This document shows positions 1 to 12,556 of a stretch of DNA of 64,000 bases, one piece after another (positions within the stretch are counted from its first letter, which is position 1; every line of letters begins with the position of its first letter). Made by a program: the position numbers and the translations under genes. The DNA is from Otis tarda (Eukaryota; Chordata; Aves; Otidiformes; Otididae), in contig CM048552.1 of the NCBI GenBank assembly GCA_026413225.1, positions 60,217,001 to 60,281,000 of the forward strand, written 5' to 3'. Below the pieces are notes generated by a model. It was not told where the DNA came from, did no database searches, and saw only the letters and a list, made by a program, of their open reading frames with translations.

Positions 1-3000
1 TACTCTGCCCCAGCTCCAGAGTCCTCACCTCACTCTACACACAGATGTATAGATGCCCCAGGTGTCCTTGTTCTAGAGGCTTCAGCTCCACAGTGCAGTA
101 GCCAAATGCAGGGAAGGCCGTAAGTTGCCATTTTCTACTGGCAGCAAATTATCATGCAGATGGGCCCCAAAAAAGGTGTGGAAGCAGGCACAGCACAGCA
201 TTTGCATGCTGCTCACTGTTCCTCCAAAGGGGATGAAACCTGTCCGTTGACTTTTCCCACATGCATCTTTAAAGTCACGATCTAACTATAATTACTTAAA
301 GAAAATATCATACCTCAATGGATAGTATCCCACTGCATTGGCTTTAAAATCTACTGAATGCAGGAGCAGTTGAGATCTAGACCTCCTGTGAGTGATGGAG
401 TCCTCAGTAATAAGGAAATTAGCAGCTGGAAGATAAAGATGCCAAATGAAAACAAAACAAATTGACCTTTGAAAAGCACTTGGGAAAATATCATTAAGAA
501 TGCTCCATTAAATATGGATATTGTTTAAAACGTATAGGTGGAGGCAACAACAGGCAAGGAACAGCTGTGCCTGTTGAATCCCATCCCTCTGTTTGAGCAA
601 CAGCACAAATCCCCACAGATGTGGGATCATTTTTATTTGCTTGCTCCCCGCTCCACATATACTTACCTTTATTCACAGCATCTCTAAGAGCATCTCAGGT
701 TGCAACCTTGATTTATAATATCGAAAATGCTGACACATCATTTTGTTTGCATAGAAGTTTAGGTGAACTGCATAGCTGAGCTGTAATGCTGCCGTGAAGA
801 ATAGCAGATGTTTAGCTGTTTTCATTTGCACTCCTTGGTGGACAATCAACAGCCTCTGATAACTTCTCTCACTTGCTATGAGGTGGCCCAGAAATCTAAG
901 TGGGGGGTCTGGCCAAAGCATTGTACACTACTGAATCAGCAGAATACCTCCATCAGCCTCTACATGGGCTTAATAACAGTAGATAGCTCAGTAATTTGGG
1001 CATTGTTTAGAGCTTTTTATGTGCTTCAGACTGCCGTAGGTCTGTTGCCAAACTTTTTGAGGTTGTTTTGCATATGCTATATATTCCTCTTCTGGGACTT
1101 CCCACAGGACATCAGGCACCTTTCTTTTCTTCAGAAACTGAAAGCACACAGTACAGATGGCTAAGTAATATTTTCCCCCTAGTGAATATTTCCACTAAAA
1201 TTGAAAGATCCTTATTATAACTGAATTTCCCATACACTCTTAATGACAGACCTCCTGCTTTTCAGAGGAAAACAAACAAGCAAGAAAAATCCTCTACCCA
1301 CCCTTGTGCTCAGCAAGTTCCCCTAGCTAGGGATCTAGCCAGGCTGCGAAAATTGTGTTGTGTAATACCATGGAAATGTAAGAAACACAACAAATCACTC
1401 TCACTCATCCCTCAGTCAAGCTATATCTCCCACTCTTTGCCATCCAATTTAAACCGGTATCTGTCCAGTGACTGCAGGGGAGCTTCTCTCTGGGGGAGTC
1501 CTGGACTGCATGATGCAGAGTCTGTGTCACCCAGACAACGCCACTATTTGTCCCCCATATACTTCAGCTTAGCTGTGCTCCTTACTCATTGATCTGGATG
1601 CATTGGAGCAGCATTGAGTTGTAAACCAGTTGATTCAATCCAATATCAAAGCTGAATCATGCCGAACCAGTGTAGGCTGATGTAAAATTATTCAAGAAGC
1701 ATGGCTACTTGAAAGAGTGTTAACTTCACCATTTTCAAGGGAGTTACTCTCATTTTGTGCCATTATAAACAAAAGCCAAGCTAAGCCGTGAGTCATCGCC
1801 CATCGCTCTTTTGCTGCTTCTATTTTCAGAGCAGATCTGCTGGCTCTGGTGCTGGCTGAGCTTGCAGTGATGCTTTTTGGAGCTTCTTGCTAGTTAAACA
1901 GGGGTAGACTTTGTTCTCTGTGGGAGAGCAGAGAGAATTGGGATGGTATGAGCTGGGAAAGGCTGAAACTCAAAGGCTCACATAGTATTTTTAGTAATAT
2001 TATAAAATACAGGTGCCCCAAAGCCTAGGTTTTGTCTCAGCTGGTAATAAGCATTTGAAAGCAGTCACTCTGTGGCCGTACTGGGTTGCCAAAAAAAGTA
2101 CTTGTCCTGAGCGATCAAACAACGGGTTCCAGGGAAAGCATTTTATGGTATTACATGGACATGGACAAAGATGCCTGAGGTGAATAGTTACTTTGAACCC
2201 CTTAAGTATCTTTGCATTGCCATATAATCAGGAGGTATTTTTAATAGAGGCAACTATTTTAAAACTCACTCCTCTGACACAGACATTCACAGACATAATG
2301 CATCCATTTTCTAAGATGGGCGATGTAGCAATCCATCAGCTGAGAAACATCTGAAAAAGGGTGGTTTTCCTCCAAAGGAAAATGGCTAAAGAAAGCATGT
2401 GGCTTTCAGAGAAGGAATACTTCATTGTTATTAAAGAATCCAGTCCACAAAATGTTTTTAGTCTGACATGTAGTATTTGAACTATCCCATGTGGTCCAGC
2501 GTTGTAGCTAGGAAAATGACTTGTTTGCACCCATCAGTCAGCAAGTAATTCTGCGGCTAAGGTGCTGTGTGCGTATCTTCGTTTTCCACCCAAGCTGCCA
2601 TTAGCTGTCTGGTCTTTGTTTTCAGAAACTGCTCATTGTTTTCACCAGACGTGAAAACAAGATGTGGTAGAAGCCATTATGAATTGATAGATTCTGTTTG
2701 CAGACTTAGCGATGGATGCTATGCCCACGGGAACTAATGAGAGTCGTGTCTTCCATGCAGGCATTGCTTTTGGGTACAGTTTGTCATGAAGATTGCCATG
2801 CTGGCAAAGATCTACAAAACAATAGGATGAAATTCTCCACTGTGTAGGCAGCCAGCATGGGGTGCATGCTTTACCACAGCCTCCTGTGAGCCTTATTTTG
2901 ACAATGCAGTGATGTATAGCCATTCTGTTAGTCTTCTGAAAATGAGTGAACTCCAGTCTTACAACTTAACTGGTGTCACATTATTATGAATCAGCACCAA

Positions 3001-3394
3001 AATATTTTCAGTGCTCCTTGGAATAAATAGAAAACTCAAGCAAAAGCAGAAGAGCTAAACAGGAATTTAGTACTTACACAGGAGCCATAAAATTACCCTA
3101 GTTAGAGCCCTATAAGTCTTGATGTAGAATATGCTGAATAAAGTTATATCTTTGTTTCTTTCAGGCTACTTTTTCTTTAATTTGCAGTCATGCCAGGTTG
3201 GGTTGATTCGTGTTTCTATGCAGCAGCCCAGAAATCAAACAAAATAACGTACCATGCTTGCAAAGCTAGAGACCTTGTGGACTGCAAGCTCTACTCTAGT
3301 GTGTGTGCATGAATGTATAGATGTGCCTGGGTCAGAAGAAATTGGAAGATATCCTCCTACCACTAGGATGGATTCTGCTGCTATTGTACCCAGG
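1..3394. other. Non-coding stretch, no recognisable gene
   Basis: I see no gene, RNA or clear transposon here. Open frames are short and overlap on both strands. Two pyrimidine-tract/AG acceptor-like sites (AG ending at 1830 and 3165) are followed by short open frames without a good donor, so they are not called as exons. Composition is moderate to AT-rich. Confidence 0.6.
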
Positions 3395-3450
3395 CATTTT
3401 CCATGCAACCCTGTTGACTTCGGTGGAGTTACTCCATCCGCATGGCAAGG
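3395..3450. repeat. Degenerate copy of a dispersed TGACTTCAATGG-type motif
   Basis: Around 3411-3440 the sequence has a TTGACTT core followed by GGTGGAGTTACTCCA. This resembles a partly palindromic, ancient repeat found in bird and turtle DNA, in which a TGACTTCAATGGAGT core is followed by a TTACTCC or TTACACC half. Similar pieces occur near 10.75, 16.6, 22.5, 24.2, 46.1 and 61.45 kb. The family name is not known to me, and the match rests on memory of the motif rather than on an alignment. Confidence 0.35.
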
Positions 3451-4029
3451 ATCCTTAAAACAGAACTTGGGCTATTGAAGGTAATGGGAACTTTGCCATG
3501 TCCGTTGGCTTCATGAGCAGCAGGGATATTGTTGGCTTAAAATTACAATCAGCTTTCAATTATTATTTCTGGCTTTGGAGGGAAGGAGTTAGAGAGGAAA
3601 ATGGATGGAGAGAAACATTGATTAAAGCTAAGAGAAGGAGTTTGGGAGCAACATCATTATACTTTCTCAGAACAACAGGAACACAACACATCTCCAGAAG
3701 AATGTAGACTGAAGTCAAATTGCAAGACTTGTATATTTTCCCTTAGGAAAAATGCTGTGGTGAAAAAAGTTAATGATTTTAAAATAATGCTCCATTTTGC
3801 AGGGAACAATTTTCCAAGCAATCTTTGCCTCCAAAGCAATTGCTGACCATTTAATCACATAGTAAGTATCAAATACTGGCTGAAAGTGTATGTGGTAAGG
3901 ACTATGTAATCACAAAGTAAATTCACCATTATTTTTGCCTTAAAAACCAGCACACGTGTTAAATGATATTTTTGGGTCTGCTGTGTATAATTACCAAGCA
4001 TCGTGCACTTCAGGAGCACATAATTACTA

Positions 4030-4057
4030 TGTATACTCCTTGCACTAGGAGTATACA
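4030..4057. repeat. Perfect inverted repeat, 11-bp stem and 6-nt loop
   Basis: TGTATACTCCT is followed by the loop TGCACT and then the exact reverse complement AGGAGTATACA. The stem has no mismatch. The sequence just after it (AGTTACTCC, then GTCCAAATTC) resembles the dispersed TTACTCC motif found elsewhere in the window, so the hairpin may be part of an old palindromic repeat. No function is implied by the sequence alone. Confidence 0.8.
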
Positions 4058-6600
4058 GTTACTCCCTCAGGTCCAAATTCTTTCCTTGGATGCTACAACT
4101 GCCCTGTCTGAAGGGCCAAGTGTGAGCCCAAATATAGGATCCTTACTGACCAGGACTTTGGGGGCTTTCCCAAAAATAGCTAAGTCAATGTCTTACCCTA
4201 TTCTGGTTTCCTGGAGAAAGCTTTGGGTGAGGCCAAGACCTGAAGCAAATGTTGCAAAGAAACTGCAGGCTGGCTTAGTTGCTTTAGCTTTATCACAAAG
4301 ACAAAGATGCTTCATCTGTCTGTGTCTTCCTCTTGACATTGCACTACTTTACTGGGCATCAGTGTGTCCATCTTCAAAAGGAGCTACAATTTCAAAATGG
4401 TTGCAGGAAAAAAATGACACTGTGGCTGGAAAACGTGCCTGACAGGCAGACGCTTAAGGCTTTCAACTTCAGTCTGTCAACAGGAAGTTCAGTGAGGTGA
4501 CTGGAGAAAATGCTAGGTAGAAAGTTAGCTAAAGGCACAACAAAACGGGTGCCTGGAAATTAATGTCAGACAAGATCAACTAAAAAAAAATAAGGGTGGC
4601 AGTTTTAATGGTCAATGTAATTAACCACTGAAGCAAACTGCTCAGGAAACTATGAAGTCTTCGCATTCGAACATCCCCTAATCATACTCTGGACATCTTT
4701 CTGGAAGGAAAATACCTGCAATACACAGAAAGTCACACTGGTGCAAGTGTGAAATGCCTTCAAACCCTGACCTGATGGGAAAATTCAGGAGTTGTAAAAA
4801 TCTGAGGTTAAGCACACATAAAACACTCAACATCAAACTTGACCTTGAAGGTTACTGTGTTTGGAGAGTGATGCCACTGCTGACAATGACGCTGCATGGG
4901 GCTAAGCAGGGTGCAGATGCAAACAGAATCAAGCAGGTGACAGCCCTTTGGGCCAGTGTTCAGGTGTGCTGGGATGGGTGCTGGTCAGGAGTAGCCTCTA
5001 CAGCTCTGAGGAGCAGAAGAATAGCTCCTACCCAGGAAGCACAGCATGGATGGTCTGGAGAAGGGGTAAGGAAAGAAGAGAAAATGAGGAAACTTCTCAG
5101 GAAAGGCTCCACATTGACATACAGTGTATAAGGGCATGTCTCACCTCACTGCATATTGAGCAGATGAATGCAATTCTGCATCTGCCCAAGGCTTAATTTC
5201 TCAAACCCTGGGCAGAAAACTCTCCATTCCCTGGAAGGAGAGTGCTAAAACCACCAGGATCATCCAGCTGCTGGGCTCCTAGAGAGAAGAGAAAGTGGGG
5301 TGATTTCTGGGCTGACTGGCCGAGTGAATCCCTGGGGGATGCTGCCTGGTGCTGAGGATGTGAGGCCAGTGTCAGTGTTTAACACAACACAGAGCAGAGA
5401 GAAAACCAGAACTATAGCCAGATGTGATGTCTGTATGACACCAAATGTCCAGAGTATGCACAGAATGGTTAACTGGATGTCGTAGTTCAGCCTTAGGCCC
5501 CCCCTCATTAACAAAACCAGAACACTGGAATAAAATATTTTGCCAGAAAATTACCAGTTCTAAAAAGTTATTTTCTACTGATTGCAAACCTCTAAAGGCC
5601 TGTTAAATTCTTTTGGTGAGGAAGAAGAATCCTTTTAGCTGTGAGAGACAGAATTAGTTGATTTCCATACGATACCTTTGAGTCCCGGAAGCGTCTGTTG
5701 TGGGCTTTTTTTTAGCCAAGTTCCTGGAGCCTGTTTTCTCAAAGAATATGCAGCACCGAGAAAAAATGTTCTTTTTTCTGTTTGGGTTCTTGCTTTGACA
5801 TGTTTTTCTCCCTACGGTCAGTAGCTGGCAAGTGGTCACTTGTGTCTTAGGAAAGGGAAAGTATCACTTAAGTAGATGAATGTAACCACAGGACTATAAA
5901 ACCAAGTCAGTAGAGCTCTGCTATCCCTTCCTGTGACTCAGCGACGCCGGTGTATCTGAGGCACGTCCTGACACCCTCTTTAACATTTTCTCACCAAGGA
6001 CTTGATGCCTGAGTTTTAGAAACCTTTCTCAGTCAGAGTTGTGCTGTACTGTCGTAGATAGATAAGGGCTCCGGGTCACTGCAATTCAATGTGTGCCCTG
6101 CTGGCTTAATCTGAAGCCCATTGTATGAGGGAACAATTATCTTGATTTTTCTCTGTCTTCACATTTGTACTCTGCAGTCTAGGGGTCTCTAAGCAAATGC
6201 TAATTAGTAAAAATCTCAATTTCAATTTAAAACCATACTATAAGATTTTGAGAGAAAGGATAAATTTTGCTAGTACACTCCCACCAGTGCTAACCAAATC
6301 CTGCCTGATCATATTTTAAAAGTCTTCCATATAAATATCACAAACATTAATTATTTTACCATCAATTGCCAATGGAAAGCAACTGAGAGCTATTTAAGTC
6401 TGAAGCATTTTGCCAGGCATCTTAGTGGGTGATTTAACAAACCTCAGGCTAATGTCAAAGGTCTGGATGGCTCTCACACTTACAGGATGCTGCACTTTGC
6501 ACTGCCTGACATCTCCTGTGCCTCAGCTGCAGAGATTTTGTTCAGGATAATGCTAGCAAGTATTTCCTTTGATGTTAGCTAGGGAGTAAGTGGAAAAATG

Positions 6601-6631
6601 AAAAAAAAAAAAAGAAGAAAGGAAAAAAAAA
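6601..6631. repeat. A-rich simple repeat
   Basis: A 13-base A run followed by GAAGAAAGG and nine more A. It is not attached to an obvious retrocopy: the sequence before it shows no processed-gene or SINE body that I recognise. Confidence 0.85.
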
Positions 6632-7870
6632 GCCAGTCTTCTAGAATCCAATCATTCTGAAATATTCAAGATAATAGATGGTCGGTTTTCACACTCAGAC
6701 TTCAAGAGTCCATTAGTGTCAGATTAGTTCCTGATGCTGTTTAGTACTTCAGCACCAGCATACTTCATAATAATTGCAAAATGGGACAAAATCTAGGATG
6801 CAGTTTCCGCCTTGTGCCGGGACAGGTCTGGTGTAATTCTCCTTGTCAGAGGCTTGAGTCAAGCCTGATGTGAGCAGGAGCAAACCAAAGTCTACAGTCT
6901 TTATTTGTGAAGACATAAAAATAGCGGTGACACAGGAAATATCTGGAGGCAGTGTGACTCAGGGGATTAATAACGGTGACAAACGGCCCTTGTCAATTTA
7001 CAGCTGCTCACATTTGGTTGCATATCACAGCCACCTTGTATTTCCTTTGCCCAGATGTAAATGACAAAATGAGACGCCAGACACTGGCAAGTTAAGCCCT
7101 ACACGAATATTTCAGATCTCGTGGGTAGCGACAGGCAGGCGCTGTTGCCTGAGGTACATGGTGCAACACCGTGGAGGAGATAAATGGTAGAGGGAAAACT
7201 GCAGCTGGGGAAGGAGAGCTGCGTGCAGCCACGCTGAGCAGAGCAGCACACGGGATTGCCAGTAGCTGGAAGGGAACCAAGGCTCAAGGAGCGTGGAGAG
7301 GCAAAGGAGCAGAGTTAAGAAAGACTGGGTGTTCAGGGGTGCCTAGGGACGGACAGGGAGGTTGTTTTGGCAGACTGGAGGGAGCAGGAGCCCAGACAGC
7401 ACGGCCAGGTCTGCAGGGCCCAGGGAGCAGAAGAGAGCATCCACGTGAAGTGCAGCCCTTGCAGCTCTTCTTGCCAACTTTTGTTCTTTTTTCTTCCTCT
7501 TCTCAAAATAGTTACTTGTTAGAACAAGCTTCTTGCCAGGATGTCGCAACTGAGATGTTTGCTCCAGATCCTGGCTGTGATTCCTGTAGCACAACTATGT
7601 TGGGTAAATCACATCCCACCCCCACTCCAACAAGTGGCAGAAAACACAACCCTGGCTGCACTGAAAATAACAAACTTTGACTCACTTCCTCTTCAGAAAC
7701 TCTTCAGTATGCCCCATTATGCAATTCTCCAGCCTCCTGGTATTAGGAACAAGCTTCTAGGGGATACTTTTCCCAGCATAGCTCCTTCAGTCATGGTCAT
7801 TTTAAAGTGGTGCAGCTATTCCTGACCTTGTACTGACCAAGGAATGTTCTGCTGCTGTCACCAACCAGCC

Positions 7871-7884
7871 TGTGTGTGTGTGTG
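7871..7884. repeat. (TG)7 microsatellite
   Basis: Seven perfect TG units followed by TATATG. It is short, as is usual in bird genomes. Confidence 0.9.
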
Positions 7885-9314
7885 TATATGCACGTGCTCC
7901 AGACCTCTCCTTGTTACATGGTTTACAAAAGATATGAGTCGCTTGGCATTTTAGCTCGAACACCTCAAATCTATAGCTTAGACTCCAGCAGATCAATCTT
8001 GCAGCTTTTCAGGTGTATGGTAGTATCCAGGAATTATCCCAACTGTCTATTCTCAGACCGGCATCTGACATTAAAAAGATGTACGATCTACTTCAGTGGA
8101 TAGGATACATTTCTCTTGTGACTGCTGGGAGGTAAGCAGGGAAAAAGAGATGGACAGTTGCTTGGATGTGAAATATGCATGAAGAACATTTTTATTAACC
8201 CAGAACTGGATCAGGATCCCAGACTGTGTCTTGCTGGGTTTTACATCTATCGTTAAGCTTTTCAGACTTCTGAGCTGCAGCAATAAATCTTTTTCTGCTA
8301 ATGACATCAAGGCAGCATGGCAACTATTTCGGCAAAACCGTCCTGCACGCACACATACAGACACATGCCCTTTCGGTGACTGCTTATTGGAAGAAAAATA
8401 CTCAATAGATCAAGGGCAGATGTGCAACAGTAAAAATATCTTATTAGTCATTGGTGTGAATGAAGCTCTGCTAAAGAACTGAAACTGGTGAAGAATTTCC
8501 ATGAATTCAGGTGCTGGTTCAGCAGCTCGGTGTGTAACAGGACAGTTCCTCTGCAGAAAACTCGTGCATCTGAACAGTACCATATGCATGGGAAAACCAG
8601 GGGATCCACAGAATATTTTTCAGCCAAATCACCCTCATTTTAGCTGTAATTTCCCACTGAGTACAGCAACGTGAAGGATCTATCCCAAGCATGAGGAGAT
8701 GCAGGAAGACATCAATAAAGCATAATGAAGATGAATGCTGAATATTAATCTCTAAATTCAGTGCATTGTATTGTGACATTTTCTGGCAATATCCTGGCGG
8801 AGTTTTAGCAGAGCAGAAATACCTTTAATAGAGGCAGAGCACAGAGTCCTTTTTTAAAAAAACCTGTTTTCATTGCCACTCAGAAAGATGTCGCAGATCC
8901 TGGTACTCACAGGGATTTACTATTAAGTCTTAATAAAACATCTAACTGCTTTTGAAAATTTGGGCTTCTGTGTTTTATTAGTGCCCCATCACAGACAAAA
9001 CCCTGTTGTCCTCGGCCCCATTCACACATCACCCCTAATCCTCCAGGATTTATAATTTAAATAAGCATATCAGAGACCTTAATATGGATCATCCAAGAGG
9101 TTCTTTGGGGTTTTTATTCCAGATTCTAATCAAAGAGATAAAGGGTTGGGATCTGGAGTTTTTTCTTCTGTAGTCAGATGTTTCTTCTAAAACAGAGATG
9201 GGGGTAGGAAGAACACCTCTGGCTGACCCTGGGCATCTGTATGCCCTCTCAGATCGCATCAGCTCTGCTGCATGATGAAATCTCAGTTGGGAGTCATACA
9301 TAGACAGCATGGAT
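7885..9314. other. Non-coding stretch
   Basis: Only short open frames (under 100 codons) on both strands, none with a recognisable motif. No repeat was identified. Confidence 0.55.
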
Positions 9315-9535
9315 TAGGAAACCGGCAGTGAGGTGGGCAGCCGCTCCCTCCTGACTCCTCCAAGATGCCGGTGGTTTGGATGTAACCGAATGAGCCAAGT
9401 ACCCGCGGGGAGATGCGTACATGCACGCAGAAAATTAGCAAAACACTCGCCTTGCCAAAGAGGACGGGTTGCTGGGGGTGCGTACCCAGCCGGCAGCAGC
9501 CTGCATCTCCTGAATCTGAAGGCATCCGTGGCCCA
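9315..9535. promoter_or_regulatory. Small CpG-dense patch, function unknown
   Basis: About 13 CpG dinucleotides occur in roughly 220 bases (for example in ACCCGCGGGG, ATGCGTAC, GGACGGG and GCCGGCAG). Surrounding sequence has roughly one per hundred bases or fewer. The patch is too short for a standard CpG island. It is overlapped by 120- and 146-codon open frames on the minus strand (9283-9645 and 9314-9754), which is expected where G and C are high because stop codons become rarer. I recognise no domain in either. It could be a small unmethylated regulatory site, an exon, or chance. Confidence 0.3.
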
Positions 9536-10139
9536 GGTGATGCTGTGACAGGCAGCCTGTGTGTGTGTAGGCTTGGCCTCCATGAAAGGCCTAAAAAGGA
9601 AGGTGAATATGCAAGGCAGCCCACTTGCCTGGGCCTGCCTGGCATTATGCACCCAACTAATGTACAAAAACACTGCCTTCATTCTCCTGGAAAGGTAAAA
9701 CAGCAGCAGTTGGTTGTTGTCTTTGGAGAAGCTGTTTACTGTGCCTGTTCCCATGCAGAGAAGGGCGGGTCTCTTAACATTTTTGGGGCTTCATAGAGAA
9801 GAGATGGGCCCAACAGAAGGTAGAGGCACTGTCTGAAGTACAATGCTGCCCATTCTTCTGCCCCATGCTGTTTTGCACACTCAGATGAGCCTGGCAGGTG
9901 CCCAGTGCCCACAGAGATACTCTCCAAGGTGCGGCCAACGCCCATAGCCAGGACCCTCCTTCAGGGATGCCAAGGGTCTGCACCATTTCTGGTTCCATCT
10001 CACACTACCTAGGGAAACGTGGCTTTGAAGGGGCAGTTTGATGTCATAGTTATCTGCAACTCATTGCCCAGATGGAGGAATGTCCTGGAGGGGGAACAGC
10101 TGAGGCTGCTCTGGCTCCAACACAGCTCAGTATCTCCAG
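9536..10139. other. Non-coding stretch
   Basis: No gene or repeat recognised. The overlapping open frames on both strands look like shadows of base composition. Confidence 0.5.
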
Positions 10140-10460
10140 TAGTGATGTTGAGGGTGGGTAGTGGGTAGAGATGGTGTTTGTTTAATCTGTGGAAGACACA
10201 AATCTGGGAGACCTGCAGTGCATCAGGGTGAGGAGTGGATTTTAAAATTATCTCATCAGCTTAGAAAAACATACTGGAGAAAGTAGGATGAAATTCAGAA
10301 GAGACAAGTGCAGGATGCTATACTTAGACTTGAAAAAACAGCTCCTTAAATCTTTCAACTTGAAGGTGTGAGAAGGAGTCCCGCTCTGCTAAGCCCTGGA
10401 AAAACCTCAGCTGGATTTCCATGCTCAGTTTCATGCTCAGCTAGAAGACCAGATCTCTAC
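10140..10460 (+). mobile_element. Very old CR1/L3-like LINE remnant (reverse transcriptase part)
   Basis: Read on the plus strand, several pieces match what is left of a CR1/L3-clade ORF2 in the right order. Near 10178-10212, GTGGAAGACACAAATCTGGGAG corresponds to the DNA around the FADDTK...G block that carries reverse-transcriptase motif C. Near 10285-10330, the peptide MKFRRDKCRMLYL matches the family's [13 protein letters not shown] block. Near 10380-10435, the bases CCTCAGCTGGATTTCCATGCTCAGTTT match the block that encodes RP.LEY.VQFW. Frames differ between the blocks and stops intervene, so the copy is long dead. It is much more diverged than the CR1 copies at 20, 25, 45 and 48 kb. The ends are approximate. 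Confidence 0.6.
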
Positions 10461-10752
10461 ACAGTTTCTTTATGACTCAGTGTAAAACAGAGGCTTTGTA
10501 AAACAACAGACACTGGTTGTTTTAAGATCTGTCATCATTCCCCTCTGGCACAAATACTTCTGTTGGTTTGGTTGAGAGTGTAAGCTTCTGGGACTGCAGT
10601 CTGAGAGCACTAGAATTAAACTTTTAACTTCTCATGGAAGATGGTAGCCAGAAAGTGTATCGGAGACACCCTTTGAGTGGGAGAAACCATGGTGATGTGG
10701 TTGCACTGGGGAATATGCCTTGCTTCCCTTCTGTGTTTCTCCAAGTCGATAG

Positions 10753-10798
10753 TGGTATTACTCCAATAACATCAAGGGAGTTAGACTGGCATAAAACT
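10753..10798. repeat. Degenerate palindromic dispersed motif
   Basis: GGTATTACTCCAATAACATCAAGGGAGTTAGACTGG has the layout of two facing halves: TTACTCCA on the left and GGAGTTA on the right, around a core similar to TGACATCAATGG. It looks like an old copy of the same unnamed repeat seen at 3.4, 16.6, 22.5 and 24.2 kb. Confidence 0.4.
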
Positions 10799-11618
10799 AG
10801 AAATAATGCAGTGTTTAATTAGATTATTTTGATAAGAAGAACCTGGGGTAGCTAGAAAAGATTAATTGCAGCTTCATTTCCCAAGGTAATTCCATGTAGG
10901 ATTGCCTCTGGTCACAGCACAGTTTCACTGTAATGGTGCTGCGCATTGTTAAAAGTCAGCAGACATTTGTTTTGTGCTGAACAGACTACATTACGAAGGA
11001 GATAATCCAGTTTGCCGTCATTTTGGCAGCTTGTTAGTGACACAGGGCAGCATAAGATTGCATGGGTTCAGAATTTAGCTGCTAAGCTTCAAGCTTTACG
11101 CTCTGCATATACTGTCATTCTTCAGAAACAGTTTTTGCTTTATCCCAAAACTCTGCATTAAATTTATTGTCACTTCTGGCGAGTGTCTAAAGGGCAACCA
11201 GATGACATTTTTCTTCATGCCTGTTAAATGATGTAGTAACAGGGAGGAGGGGAAGCACTGGCAATTAACATGGCCAGACCCTTTCTAAGAAGCAGACGGA
11301 ACAGAAAAGACAACAGATCTGATCTGAGTCATTCAAAACAGCTTTTAATAAATCCTCTGTTGCTCTAAATCTATGTACGTCTTTCGCCTAGAAGGAAAGA
11401 AAGTCCAGTGGTGTGAATACTAGCCTAGGACCCATGTCAGGCTAAGAGCTGGCCTGGACCAAGTTCCTCTTCTCATACACCATTCTTATCTTCTAATTTC
11501 CAGGTAAAGGAAAGTCACACCTGTGGCCCAGCCAGGAGCCATGACACAAACAGCTGGCAGCACCAGGGCCTCAGGTTTAAGCCCAGAGAGCAGGGGTAGA
11601 TGAAGCTTTAAGAAGGTG

Positions 11619-11644
11619 AGCTTCCATGGCAAGCTTCCATGGCA
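11619..11644. repeat. 13-bp tandem duplication
   Basis: The unit AGCTTCCATGGCA occurs twice in a row without a mismatch. Such short duplications usually come from replication slippage. Confidence 0.85.
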
Positions 11645-12556
11645 TCCTATGGATACCCTGCCCTTCTGCTCTCCGGTGCTCCAGGACGACTGCCCAGCTC
11701 TTCCCTTTGATCACAGCCCAGTGCCCTTCCTGAGTTAGAGGGAAGCAAGACGAGTTTGTACTTGGGGATCTGCAGCTCTTTCTGGCACGGCTTCTGCGGC
11801 CAGAGTAAAGCTTGTCTCTTGGTTTTCATTTGCATGAGAACATATCATCTGAGTTTTACTTTGACTTTCAGGGAGTAAAAGGGAAAATCTACTAAAAATT
11901 GATAGCTCACTGCCATTTCCACCACACATTATGAAGATTGCTCTCCACTGCATCGAACTCTCCTAGATCAATTTTGCCATAGGTTTTTTCTTTTTTTTTC
12001 TTTTTTGAGAGTATTTCATGCTAGAAATAGTTTCAGGTTCACAGAGCATAACAAAACCTTCCAGAATTCACGCAGAGTGTGTAGTGATCTGTTGGGTTTG
12101 TGATTTGTTTTAGTTAGTTAGTTCATTGTTCATTTGGAGGTTCCCAACGAGCAGAGGGCAACCGGCTCTCCTGCTTCCTCCTATTCATAAAGAGTGGGAA
12201 CTCAGGCACCCTCTGACAGTGCAGGCTTTATAGGGGCAGGTAGGCAGAAGGATCAGGCTGTGGAGGGCATTCAGCGTGGATACAAAACCCCTGACCTTCA
12301 TGTCCTGAAGCCGAGGGATTCTGAGGAGTAATTCAAAGAGGGTAGGAGGAGCTGACACTCGACGATTGATGGGCAAAGAATATGATCTTAGCAACTGCAT
12401 TTTGAAGAGTGACCTTTGGAAAAAAAGAAAAAAAAATTTGAGCAAGTATTAAAGTTTAAGCAAAAAATGTTGACCTTTTTTTGATGTTAACTGCTATGAA
12501 TTATATCAGTTTAAAACAGCAGAGGAATTGAACCTGAATTTATTTTTTTTTCACAG

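Larger units (their letters stand above)
3451..7870. other. Non-coding stretch with a hairpin and a purine run
   Basis: No gene is recognised. The longest open frame (3963-4442, plus strand, 159 codons) has no domain or motif I know and sits in AT-rich sequence, so I treat it as chance. The stretch contains the perfect inverted repeat at 4030-4057 and the A-rich run at 6601-6631, listed separately. Positions 7170-7450 are richer in G and C than their surroundings and hold a 169-codon open frame on the plus strand (7171-7680) of low complexity, with no recognisable homology. Confidence 0.55.

Noticed and set aside
1831-1894. Hydrophobic open frame after a TATTTTCAG acceptor
   Set aside because: No adequate donor or poly(A) signal. 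It stops after about 20 codons.
3963-4442. 159-codon open frame on the plus strand
   Set aside because: No recognisable motif, and it runs straight through the 4030-4057 hairpin, which gives no coding signal.
7171-7680. 169-codon open frame on the plus strand
   Set aside because: A Gly/Ala/Arg-rich, G/C-rich segment with the opposite strand also open. No homology recognised.
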